DNA of 64,000 nt from Labilithrix sp. (lineage in GTDB: Bacteria > Myxococcota_A > Polyangia > Polyangiales > Polyangiaceae). The position numbers and the translations under genes are program-made. Under the pieces are notes generated by a model, which was not told where the DNA came from, made no database searches, and saw nothing but the letters and a program-made list of their open reading frames with translations. Shown in pieces: positions 19,823 through 28,700 of this stretch (position 1 is its first letter; each line of letters opens with the position of its first letter). Location of the stretch: NCBI GenBank assembly GCA_019637225.1, contig JAHBWC010000020.1:1-64000 (forward strand), given 5' to 3'.

Positions 19823-20165
19823 CCCATTCCTGTCGCGATGGATGCCCGAGACAAGATCGGGCACGGGCACGGGCACGGGCACGTGGGAGACGAGAGGGGA
19901 CGTCACTTGCGTCACGAGCACAGACAACCTTTGGCGCGATGGGCCGAAGCGAGGAGATGGTCTCGATCGACAAGCGACGCTACTACGTCAGGGCACGCGG
20001 CTCGGCGAGTTGCGCAGTGTCTTGCCTGGATCGCGTGCCATGTGCACAGCAATGCCCGCCGCCACAGAACACGACGCGCCTCTCGTCTCCTCTCCCACGT
20101 GCCCGTGCCCGTGCCCGTGCCCGTGCCCGATCTCTCTTCTGATCACCTCGACCGGAATAGGGACG
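19823..20165. mobile_element. Non-coding inverted-repeat element, MITE-like
   Basis: Long inverted repeat between two convergent genes. The left arm (19854-19897) contains AGATC, four GGGCAC hexamers, then GTGGGAGA and CGAGAGG. The right arm (20079-20133) is its reverse complement with five hexamers and a five-base insertion. Weaker matching continues outward for about 30 bases (CCC.ATTCC.GTCG on both sides), so the whole unit is about 340 bases with a core of about 180. The core has no credible gene; short frames through it read only Gly-His or Val-Pro repeats in the arms. This could be a miniature transposable element, or a structured bidirectional terminator. No target-site duplication is obvious. 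It accounts for the whole 368-base gap. Confidence 0.6.
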
Positions 20166-20183
20166 CCCTCTAGCGCGCGCGGC

Positions 20184-21176
20184 TCAGGGGCGGGTGGCGA
20201 CGAAGACGTCCATCGAGCCCGCGCGGTCGCTCACCAGGTAGAGCCTGCAGCCGTCGGGCGACACCCACGTCGGGAACTCGGTCCGGGCGGAGTTCAGCGC
20301 CGTCACGGGCGTCGCCTGGCCGAACGCGGCCTGGAGTGTCGCCCGCGTCGCGACCCAGACGTCGCTGTCGCCGAGGCCGCCGGGGCGATCGCTGCCGAAG
20401 TAGACCGTGAGCCCGTCGGGCGAGAAGGCGACGCCCGCCTCGTTGTTCGACGACCTGAGCTCCGCCACGAGCGTCGGGGCCTGGTAATCGCCGATGTCGT
20501 CGCGCACGCTCCGGAAGAGGTGGCGCGTGATCCCGCCGAGGCGCTCCGACGTGAACCACAGCTCCGCGCCGTCGTGCATGACCGCCGGATACGTCTCGAC
20601 CTGCGGCGTGGCGAGGCGAGTGAGTCTGCGGGGCGCGCCGAACGGCGCCGTCGCGATCGCGCGCGACGCCGTGTAGATGTCCGCGTCGTCGCCCGACTCG
20701 CCGCTGTAGAAGAGCATGAGCCCGTCGGCCGTGAGCGCCGGCAAACCGACCGACGTGACCGACAAGCCCTGCGTGAGCCCGTCGATCGGCGCCGGAGCGG
20801 AGAAGGGCGCTTGCCGGGAGGCGCGCGTCGCGAGGAGGATCGTCTCGTTGAAGTCGACCCGGCGCGAGAACACGATCGTGAGCTCGTCGGCGGTGAAGCT
20901 CGCGAACTGCTCCCCGCTCGTGCTGTTCACCGGTGCGCCGAGCGCCGTCGGAGCACCGAAGGGAAGCGCCGGATCGCACGGCGGACCCGGAGGCGCGTCG
21001 GAGGTCGGCGCGTCGTCGGCCGGCGTCGCATCGCGTTGCGAGGCTCCGTCGTCGCCGCCGTCGCCGCCCTGCTCGGTCGATCCCGTCACCCTCTCGAGGT
21101 CGCCGAAGCCGACGATCGCGTTGCACGCGGCGAGCGCCGTCGATCCCGCCAGCGTCAGTCGCTCGAGCGCGCGCAT
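20184..21176 (-). CDS. PD40/WD40-like beta-propeller lipoprotein
   Basis: 330 residues with a short lipoprotein signal (lipobox LAAC, Cys18), then an acidic Asp/Gly linker (30-65) and a propeller built of TolB-like PD40 blades. Blade signatures are FTADELTIVFSR, LTADGLMLFYSGE, MHDGAELWFTSER, FSPDGLTVYFGSDRPGG and VSPDGCRLYLVSDRAG. This fold is used for protein-protein contact; in TolB it works with Pal at the outer membrane, and in these lipoproteins the partner is unknown. Many such single-gene PD40 lipoproteins occur in Polyangiales. It is divergent from the acidic protein at 21,368, and its 3' end abuts the inverted-repeat element. Confidence 0.84.
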   Translation of the reverse strand: MRALERLTLAGSTALAACNAIVGFGDLERVTGSTEQGGDGGDDGASQRDATPADDAPTSDAPPGPPCDPALPFGAPTALGAPVNSTSGEQFASFTADELTIVFSRRVDFNETILLATRASRQAPFSAPAPIDGLTQGLSVTSVGLPALTADGLMLFYSGESGDDADIYTASRAIATAPFGAPRRLTRLATPQVETYPAVMHDGAELWFTSERLGGITRHLFRSVRDDIGDYQAPTLVAELRSSNNEAGVAFSPDGLTVYFGSDRPGGLGDSDVWVATRATLQAAFGQATPVTALNSARTEFPTWVSPDGCRLYLVSDRAGSMDVFVATRP

Positions 21177-21210
21177 CGGCTGAGTCTAGCCGATGGCCAC
21201 CGCGCGGGCA

Positions 21211-21315
21211 GGGGCCAGGGGAAGGGACGGGAGCGGGCGAGAGGGAGACGGGAGGGAACGGAGAGGGGGAACGGTAAGGGAGAAGGAGGGACGGGGAGGG
21301 GAAGCCGGGGAAAGC
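21211..21315 (+). other. Polypurine tract
   Basis: About 105 bases, nearly all A/G on the plus strand, with many GGG and GAGGG runs, in the 191-base spacer between two divergent genes. Such mirror-like purine tracts can form triplex or G-quadruplex DNA; no coding explanation is apparent. Confidence 0.7.
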
Positions 21316-21367
21316 GCGGCTCGTCCGAGAAGGAGCGGTCCGTACCTGCAGGGTGTACTTTTGTCCG

Positions 21368-22846
21368 GTGGCCCGTTCGCGCGACGCGGGTGAGGAGGAG
21401 GGAGCGGTCGACGTCCACGTCGAGCCGGCCTCGGTGATCACGGCGTCGGTCGAGACGACGTCGCCCTTCGGCCTTCCCGCCGGCGCGGAGCCTGCCTCGG
21501 TGATCACGGCGTCGGTCGAGACGACGTCGCCCTTCGGCCTCCCCGTCGGCGCGGAGCCGGCCTCGGTGATCACCGCGTCGGTCGAGCTGAGGTCGCCCGG
21601 TCTGCCCGCGGACGCCGAGCCCGCGACGAGCCCGCTCGAGCTCCGCGCGCCGACGACGAGCGCGACGAGCCGCGGTGGCGATGCGCCTCGCGTCCCGCTC
21701 CCGCGAGCGGCGCGCGATCGGCAGGACGCGCGAGGGTCCGAGGCCGCGTCCGACGAGGAGCCGGTCTCGCTCGTCACCGCGCGGTTCGACGCGGATCCGC
21801 TCGTGGGCTCGGAGCTCGCGTTCGCGGATACGGTCAGCGCCGCCGAAGACGATCCGGCGCTCGACGAGGAGGACGCGAGCGAGCTCGGCACGGTCCCCAA
21901 CCTCCACGCCGAAGAAGACGGTGACGATGCGACGCTCGAGCGCGACGTTGGCGATCGCGGTGTCGTGGACGAGCCGACCGTCGACGAGCGCGGTCGCGTG
22001 GCGGCGTTGCGGCGCGCCTCGCCTTCGGAGGTGCGCGGCTCCTCGGAGCCCGGCGACCTGGAAGAGGACGCGACGACGCGGCAGGTCTCACCCGCGGCGA
22101 TCCGGCAGGCGCGCGAGGAGGCTCCCGCCGTCGATCTCCCGCCGATGCGTCCGCGAATGGACTCCGAGGCCGCGGGGCACTGGCCACCCTGGCACGCTCA
22201 GCCCGACGAGGTACGCGCCGCGGTTCGCGACGTCGGCTCTCCCGTCGGCAGCGGTACCGAGATCCTCCCGCGGAGCAGGGTCGAGCACGCGCTCAGTCTC
22301 GTCGATTCGGCGGCGAAGAACGCCCCGCGCGAGTCGGCGCCATACCCCTCGCCGCGTGCGGTCCCCGTCTCGGCGCCGCCGGCGCAACGGTTCGAGCCGG
22401 TGCACGATCCGTCGATGACGCCGCGGCGCCCGATCGATCCGGCGCGCGCGGGCGGCGCGCCACCGGTCGCGCGCGACGCGAAGCGCGGTATCTCGCCGGT
22501 CACGGTCTTCGTCATCGCCTTCCTGGCGACGGGGGCGCTCTTCGGCGGCGCGCTCGGCGCCCGTCGCGCCGGTTGGATCGCCTTCGGAGAAGCGGTCGCG
22601 ACCCCGACGTCGAGTGAGGCGCCCGCGGTCGCCGCGCTACTCCGCGAGCGGTGCGCCGGCGCCGAGCGAGGCGCCGCGACCGCCGCCGCGCCTTCGGCGA
22701 GCGCTGCACCGGCGTCGAGCGAGCCAGCGCCTCAGGCGAGCGCCGCGCGGTCGACCTCGGCTGCGCCCACGCCGGCCGGGAGCGCGGCACGACCGCGGAC
22801 GAAGGCGGGCCCTCGTCCTCGCAGATCGCCGCGGACGCCGCGCTGA
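21368..22846 (+). CDS. Unknown acidic single-pass membrane protein with N-terminal 22-residue repeats
   Basis: About 492 residues. I do not recognise a family. Residues 18-83 are three tandem copies of EPASVITASVETTSPFGLP, encoded by 66-base DNA repeats at 21,422-21,616. The middle is acidic and apparently disordered. One clear membrane helix, VTVFVIAFLATGALFGGALGA, lies near residues 382-402, followed by a Ser/Ala/Pro tail rich in small residues and ending Arg-rich. This is an N-in single-pass design: long cytoplasmic region, short periplasmic tail. Start candidates are GTG 21353 and GTG 21368; neither has a strong ribosome site. The convergent gene (22,928) is another acidic unknown of similar composition. 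Coding potential is supported by uninterrupted frame and third-position G/C. Confidence 0.6.
   Translation: MARSRDAGEEEGAVDVHVEPASVITASVETTSPFGLPAGAEPASVITASVETTSPFGLPVGAEPASVITASVELRSPGLPADAEPATSPLELRAPTTSATSRGGDAPRVPLPRAARDRQDARGSEAASDEEPVSLVTARFDADPLVGSELAFADTVSAAEDDPALDEEDASELGTVPNLHAEEDGDDATLERDVGDRGVVDEPTVDERGRVAALRRASPSEVRGSSEPGDLEEDATTRQVSPAAIRQAREEAPAVDLPPMRPRMDSEAAGHWPPWHAQPDEVRAAVRDVGSPVGSGTEILPRSRVEHALSLVDSAAKNAPRESAPYPSPRAVPVSAPPAQRFEPVHDPSMTPRRPIDPARAGGAPPVARDAKRGISPVTVFVIAFLATGALFGGALGARRAGWIAFGEAVATPTSSEAPAVAALLRERCAGAERGAATAAAPSASAAPASSEPAPQASAARSTSAAPTPAGSAARPRTKAGPRPRRSPRTPR
21422..21616 (+). repeat. Three tandem in-frame 66-base repeats
   Basis: Copies begin at 21422, 21488 and 21554; the first two are nearly identical over 66 bases and the third is shortened by three bases and diverged at its end. 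They encode EPASVITASVE-type units. Confidence 0.9.
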
Positions 22847-22927
22847 GCCGCCGGCGCAGCGATGCTGCGCGATCCGCGTCGAGTCGCCACCTCTGCGAGC
22901 CTCGCGCGGGCGGCCGAGGCTGCGCGA

Positions 22928-24115
22928 TCAGCGGCGCGGGAGCATGCCGCGTCGCGGCGGATCGAGGTGGCCGGAGGGCCTGTCGAGCTCCTTGAACGGC
23001 ACGTCGCCGGCGGCGCGCGAAAAGCGGCGCGTCTCGTCGTCGGTCGCGAACGTGCCATCGCCGGCGGCGGGCTCGAGCTCCGGCGTCGTGTCCGTCGGCT
23101 CGATCGGGCGCGCGCGTCGCATCACGAAGCCCGAGGGACGACGCGGCTCGCGCTCGGTCTCCGCCATGAACGCGTCGCCGCTGTCGAGCGCGCGGCTCGA
23201 AGCGAGCGCGAAAGAGCCCGTGTCGAGCTCGACCTCGGCGTCGTACCGGAGCGCCGCGGCGAAGCGCTCGGAGCGCGCGAACGCGGTCGTGACGACGTCG
23301 AGATCGGCGCCCGAAGCGAGGGGGATGGCGAACGCGAGCTCGGCGTCCGCTTCGCCTGCTTCGCCGCGCCCGGCCTCCACGTCGCCTGCTTCTCTGAGCA
23401 GGACGTCCGCTTCGCCTGCTTCGGCGAGCTCGGCGTCGACCTCTTCGGCCTCCGCGTCCGCGGCGTCGGCCGCTCGGAGCTCGGCGCTCCCTGCTTCTTC
23501 GGCGACCGCGCGCGCCGGCTCGTCGGCGCCCGCGTCTTCGGCGGGAGCATGCTCGACCACGATGTCCGCGACGGAGTCCGGCGAGAACGACGCGATGACG
23601 TCCTCGAGATCGGGAACGTCCGCCACGGTCGGCGGCAACGGCTCGCTCACGGCCGCGGTCGGGACGACGTGCTCGCGTGCACCGTCGACGCCCGGCGACG
23701 GCGCCGTCGAGACGGCGGCCGACTCTCGCGCGGTGGCGACAGCCGCGGAGGTCGGCGCGTCGAGCTTCTCGAAGGACTGGAGCGGACCGAAGCGCACGAG
23801 CGCGACGCGCCCGTCGGTCACGACCGCGAAGAGGAGGTTCGTCCCCACGCGCGGCTCGTGGCCCATGAAGCCGGGCGCGTCCGCGTCGAGCGCGGCCACG
23901 TACTGCGCGCCGACGCAGCGCCGCGCGGCGGCGACGGTCGCGTCGCTCGCGTCGGCCTTCGGCACGACCCAGCGACAGATCCCGTCGCCGTCGAGAAGGA
24001 GGGCACAGCGCTCGGAGTGGGCGATGTAGGCCAGGTCCACGCGCGGCTGGGTATGAGCTGCGAAGGCCGCTTCGGCAAGGAAAACTGCCGAAGTTGTTGC
24101 GGGTGGCAGGCTCAT
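22928..24115 (-). CDS. Unknown protein with conserved N-terminal domain and acidic Glu-Ala tail
   Basis: 395 residues, family not recognised. Residues 1-125 look globular: ARVDLAYIAHSERCALLLDGDGICRW, a second Cys in ARRCVGAQYVAALD, and NLLFAVVTDGRVALVRFGPL, compatible with a small alpha/beta sensor-like domain. From about 125 to 340 the sequence is acidic and repetitive (AGEADVLLREAGDVEAGRGEAGEAD type), encoded by slightly diverged CTTCGCCTGCTTC repeats near 23,345-23,440, and probably disordered. The C-terminus turns basic. No signal peptide or membrane helix is seen. It is the last gene of a minus-strand run behind the crotonase (88 bases). Function unknown. Confidence 0.6.
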   Translation of the reverse strand: MSLPPATTSAVFLAEAAFAAHTQPRVDLAYIAHSERCALLLDGDGICRWVVPKADASDATVAAARRCVGAQYVAALDADAPGFMGHEPRVGTNLLFAVVTDGRVALVRFGPLQSFEKLDAPTSAAVATARESAAVSTAPSPGVDGAREHVVPTAAVSEPLPPTVADVPDLEDVIASFSPDSVADIVVEHAPAEDAGADEPARAVAEEAGSAELRAADAADAEAEEVDAELAEAGEADVLLREAGDVEAGRGEAGEADAELAFAIPLASGADLDVVTTAFARSERFAAALRYDAEVELDTGSFALASSRALDSGDAFMAETEREPRRPSGFVMRRARPIEPTDTTPELEPAAGDGTFATDDETRRFSRAAGDVPFKELDRPSGHLDPPRRGMLPRR

Positions 24116-24203
24116 TCCAACCGCGTCGGGATTTTTCGTCCAGCGTGGAGCCGCGCCGACCAGATTCCACGCGCTTGCGCGAGCGGGCTCCGACGCCGGC
24201 CTC

Positions 24204-24908
24204 TCACGCCGTCGGCGTCATGAGGCTCTTCATGTCGTCCGCGAGCGTCGCGCGGATATGGTCGATCGTCTTGCCGCGAAGGCGCGTCTTCGTCGCCTCG
24301 AACGCAGGACGCGCGAGCCCGGCGAGGCGCGTGGCCTCGGCCTTCGCGAGATCGAGGACGGCGTCGGCGGCCGCGGTCGCGTCGAGGTAGCCGACCTTCG
24401 CGGCCGCCGCGGGGTCGTAGATCTGGGCGAGGAGGGTCGCGCGCGTGAGCTCCGCCGGCGTGATGCGATCGCGCGCGAGCTCCATCGCGAGCACGGGCAC
24501 CGGCATGCCGATCGACACCTCGTTGAGGCCGATTCGGTACGCGCCTTCCGCGCCGATGCGCACGTCGCCGGTGAGCAAGACGAGCGCGCCGCCGGCCAGC
24601 GCGTGACCCGTACACGCGATGACGAGCGGCACCTTCGCGGCGTAGAGCTTCATCAGGAGATCCGAGCCGCGCGTCAGCAGCGCCTTCGCCGCGTCGGGGC
24701 TCTGCATCATCACGCGCAGATCGAACCCGGCGCAGAACCGATCGGGACGGCCGGTGAGGACCATCGCGCTCGCCTCTTTCTCCGCGCGCGCGAGCGCCTC
24801 GAGGAGGCTGTCGATCATCGTCTCCGAGAGGGCGTTCGCCTTGCCGTCGTCCATGCGGACGATCGCGGTGGTGCCTTCGAGCGAGTAGGTGAGGACGTCG
24901 GTTGCCAT
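24204..24908 (-). CDS. Enoyl-CoA hydratase/isomerase (crotonase) family protein
   Basis: 234 residues, the compact crotonase length. The oxyanion-hole strands are visible: MVLTGRPDRFCAGFDLRVM (first backbone NH) and ACTGHALAGGALVLLTGDVRIG (second), followed by YRIGLNEVSIGMPVP, where hydratases carry their acid/base Glu. Here NEVSIGM keeps one Glu at the site, while the other, normally in the AGGG/AGADIKE region, is not obvious, so the reaction (hydratase, isomerase or other) is uncertain. It acts on acyl-CoA thioesters in the cytosol. The start ATG at 24908 is supported by MATDVLTYSLEGTTAIVRMD, a usual family opening. Confidence 0.88.
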   Translation of the reverse strand: MATDVLTYSLEGTTAIVRMDDGKANALSETMIDSLLEALARAEKEASAMVLTGRPDRFCAGFDLRVMMQSPDAAKALLTRGSDLLMKLYAAKVPLVIACTGHALAGGALVLLTGDVRIGAEGAYRIGLNEVSIGMPVPVLAMELARDRITPAELTRATLLAQIYDPAAAAKVGYLDATAAADAVLDLAKAEATRLAGLARPAFEATKTRLRGKTIDHIRATLADDMKSLMTPTA

Positions 24909-25096
24909 CGCGACGCACCCTAACGCATCCGGCGTCGCGATCGCCGTCGCGGCGGGGCGATGGTGGATCGGCCTCCCCTCAGCGGGCGGTTCGAGCGCGG
25001 TTCCGCGCGCGTCTGCGTACGTTACAAGTAGCGGAAATCACGTGGCTGGCCCCCGGCGCATCTGGTGGTTTGATGTGTGCATAAGTACGCCTCACG

Positions 25097-25669
25097 ATGA
25101 AGCGCCTCTTCGCACTCCTGTTCTCCGTCGGAACCCTCACTGCCCTCGCGTCCGGCTGCTCGGCCGAAGCCGAGGACGAGGACACGGCCACCGAAGACGA
25201 CGAGCTCCGGCGGTTCCGCCCGAACGGAGAGAACGGCGGCGAGACGCTCCCGACGCAGACGAGCATCAACGGCTTCTACATCGGCGGCTACGAGTACTGG
25301 CCCTACAAGGAGGCGCAGCCGCTCTACCCCGAGAAGATCCAGTGGGGCTTCTCCGCGGGCAGCGATCCGGCGCGCCTCTGCATGGCGGAGGGCACGCGCG
25401 CGCTCGCGCGGATCCTCGAGAACCCGCCGGCGTCGCTCCTCGAGCTGCGCGAGAAGCACGGCGTCTCGAGCTTCTTCAACTGGAACAACGACTACACCGG
25501 CGCGGCCCGCGACGGCATGGGCGGCCACCGCAAGCTCTGGCTCTACAACCAGCGGCTCATCAAGTGGATCAGCGAGACGAACGGCAACGGCAGCTGCCTC
25601 ATCCCGTCGAAGGCTGACCTCGATCGCTTCGCCAAGGCGTGCATCGACTCGTATCCGAACTGCTACTGA
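25097..25669 (+). CDS. Unknown lipoprotein
   Basis: 190 residues. A clear lipoprotein signal (MKRLFALLFSVGTL, lipobox LASGC at Cys21) is followed by an acidic linker and a globular part rich in Trp/Tyr: NGFYIGGYEYWPYKEAQPLYP, then FSAGSDPARLCMAEGTRAL and FFNWNNDYTGAARDGMGGHRKLWLYNQRLIKWI. Three Cys at the C-terminal half may form disulphides. I recognise no named family; similar Cys-containing small lipoproteins occur in many Polyangiales. A possible promoter (TTGATG then CATAAGT) lies just upstream near 25,070-25,088. It is divergent from the crotonase gene across 188 bases that hold nothing else I can support. Confidence 0.72.
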   Translation: MKRLFALLFSVGTLTALASGCSAEAEDEDTATEDDELRRFRPNGENGGETLPTQTSINGFYIGGYEYWPYKEAQPLYPEKIQWGFSAGSDPARLCMAEGTRALARILENPPASLLELREKHGVSSFFNWNNDYTGAARDGMGGHRKLWLYNQRLIKWISETNGNGSCLIPSKADLDRFAKACIDSYPNCY

Positions 25670-25793
25670 CGCCGGTTGACGGTGCGCGGCGCGCACCGTA
25701 ACTCGTGGGCGTGCCGACGCTCCTGACGCTCTCCGCGCTCCGGGCGCGCCACGTCGAGGGCCATGTCGCGGCGTCGCGCGCGGGGCGCGCCCG

Positions 25794-28700
25794 ATGACGT
25801 CGGCCGACGGCGTCGCGCGCATCCTGGGCTCGTACCGCCCGCACCTCCTCGACCGCGGGCGCATGTACGCGGCGGAGGGGCGGGTGACGGAGCTGTGCGA
25901 GCAAGACGCGCGCGTCACCGCGTTCGTCACGGGCACGGCGCGCTACGAGGTGGTCCTCCACGAGACGCCGCGCGGCAAGACGCTCACGCGCTGCTCGTGT
26001 CCCGCCTACGACCGCGCAGGGGAGTGCAAGCACATCGCCGCGGTCGCGTGGACCGTGTCGCTGCAGCATCGGGCGCGGAGCGCGAGCCGTGTGCCGCTCG
26101 AGCCGGCTCCGTCGCTCCTTCGATCGGTCTACTCGAGCGGCGTGTTTCTCTCGCGCCTCGCGCTCTACGCGGGGCGCGCCCTCGAGCACGCCACCGAGGA
26201 CTACGTGCCGCTCACGGACTGGTGGTGGGAGGCGATGCACGGGTCTCTGCCCACGTCGCGCGCGCTCGCTGACGTCGTCCTCGAGCACGTCCCGGAGATC
26301 GCGACGACGCTCGACACGCTCCGCGCGTGGCGCCCGCCGCCGTCGCCGCTCCCGAGCACGACCGGCTTCGGCGATCTCTACACCAAGCTCGCGAGCGTCT
26401 ACGCCGATCACGCGGAGCACGCCGAGGTCGGCTCGGCGCCGCCGGGGCCGCTCGACGCGCGTCACCCGGGCTTCGTGCTCGCCTACGCCCCGCGTCGCCG
26501 CGTCTTCGAGATCCGCGAGAAGGCTTCGACGCTCCTCCGCGCGCCGCGGTTCCTTGCGGTCACGATCGCGCTCGAGCCCGGAGAGCGCGTCGCGTTCGAG
26601 GCCGGCGCGTTCGGCGATCGCGTCTCGACCGATGCGTGGGATCTCTTCGCGCTGCGCGAGCTCTTGTCGGCCCTCGCGGCGCGGACGGACCCGACGGTGC
26701 AGGAGCTCGCGCGCGATCTGGACCGTCCGATGTGGGACGCGCTCCTCGAGCACCTGGTCGCGCTCCAGGGGACCGCCGCGCCGGCTCGCGAGTGGTGCTT
26801 CGCCGTTGCTCCGTCGCGTGGGCACCGGGTGCTCGAGCTCGCCGCATTCTCGCGCGATCTCCGGGATGCTGGCGACAAGCGCAGCGCGGGGAGATGGAAG
26901 CCTCAGCGGTTCGACGCCCTCCTCGCCGAGGGCGCGACCGACGACGAGCGGGAGATCGGTCGCATGATGCTCCGCGATCCGGCGCCCTCAGGCCGCGGGG
27001 CGCGGGCGACGCGCGCGCAGGTGAGCTTCGTCGCCCTCGGCACGCCGCTCGCGCACGACGTGCTCCGGCTCCTCGCGCGACACCCGCGCGTCACCATGTG
27101 CCAGACGCTGCGCGCGAGCCCCGAGAGCGATCCGCCGGTCGAGATCGTCGCGGGCCTCCTGACGATGACGCTCGAACGCGCGCGCGGTGACGCGCTCACG
27201 CCCCGGTTCCGCGTGAACGGCGAGCCGCTCCCCGCGCCGCTCGAGTCGCTGAGCGGAGAGCGCGGCTCGCTCTTTCGCTGGAGGCTCGACGAGCGCAGGA
27301 TCGTCGCGATCGAGGTCCCGGCGCCGCTGAGGCCGTGGGTCGATCTCGCGATGAAGCTCGGCGACCGGCTCGCGTTTCCGCTCGACGCGGTGCCGAAGCT
27401 CGCCCTCGCCACGCAACCGCTCACGAGCGCGGGGCTCGTCGAGCTTCCGCGCGTCGCCCTCGGCGACGAGCTCCCGTACGAGCCGGCCGCGGCGCTCCGC
27501 GTGGCGTGGAAGACCGACGGCAAGGACGTCGAGGCCGTCGTCGAGGTGATGATCAAGGTTCACCCGCGCGCGCCGTTCGCGCCCGCGGGCGGCGGCGCGA
27601 AGCTCTTCACGTTCGCGGTCGGCGAAGAGCGCTTCTTCGTGGAGCGGGAGCTCACGCGCGAGCTCCAGATCGCGGGCAGGACCGTGGACGCGATCGACGT
27701 CGAAGGCCTCGCGTGGGAGCGAGGCGTCGGCGTCACCGACGGCGTCGAGCCCGCGCTCGCGCTCGCGCGCTGGCTCGACGAAAACCCGCTCGGTCTCGCG
27801 ATCGAGGTGAAGGTCGGGCGCCCGCCGACGGTCCGCGAGCTCCCGCGGAACACGAACATCGTGGTCCGGAAGACGGGCTCCTGGCTGCGCCTCGACGGCA
27901 CGCTCGATCTCGGCGGCGTCAAGCTCACGCTCGGCGAGATGCTCGAGGCCGCGCGCCTCGCGCAGCGCTACGTGCGCGCGGGCGACGGCGTCTTCCTCGA
28001 GCTCTCCGACGACGCGCGCGCGAAGCTCCGGCCGCTCGCGACGGCGGCTCGCCTCGCGCCCGCGGGCGTCGCGCGCGGCGCGGACGGAGCCGAGGCGCCG
28101 GGCGCGCTCCTTCACGAGGGCTTCGGCGCCCTGCTCGCGCGCGCGGCCGATCTCTTCGGTCGCGTCGAGGCCAAGGGGATCGACCTCGACGAGTATCGCC
28201 GTCGCTTCGAGGGCCGCGACCGTCGCGTGCGCGTCCCCGCGCTCGAGAGCGGCGCGCTCCGCGACTACCAGCGCGAGGGCGTCGCCTGGATGCTGTCGCT
28301 CGCCGCGTGGGCGCCGGGCTGCGTGCTCGCCGACGACATGGGCCTCGGCAAGACGGTGCAGACCGCGGCGGTCTTGAAGGCGCGCGCGAAGCGCGGCCCC
28401 GCGCTGATCGTCGCGCCGGCCAGCGTCTCCTCGAACTGGGTCTCCGAGCTCGCGCGCTTCATGCCGAGCCTCGCCGTGCGCTGGTACAACGAGGACCGCA
28501 CCGCGCCGCTCGGCGAGCTCGGCGCCGGCGACGTCCTCATCGTCTCCTACGGCCTGCTCCAGCGCGAGAGCGCCACGTTCCGCGAGCAGCACTGGGCCAC
28601 CGTCGTCGTCGACGAGGCCCAGTACGTGAAGAACATCGAGGCGCAGCGGAGCGACGCCGTGCGGAGCCTGCCGCGCGACTTCACGATCGCGCTCACCGGC

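Noticed and set aside
19751-20173. 140-codon frame with Gly-His repeats
   Set aside because: Reads through the inverted-repeat arms; repeats only, no domain.
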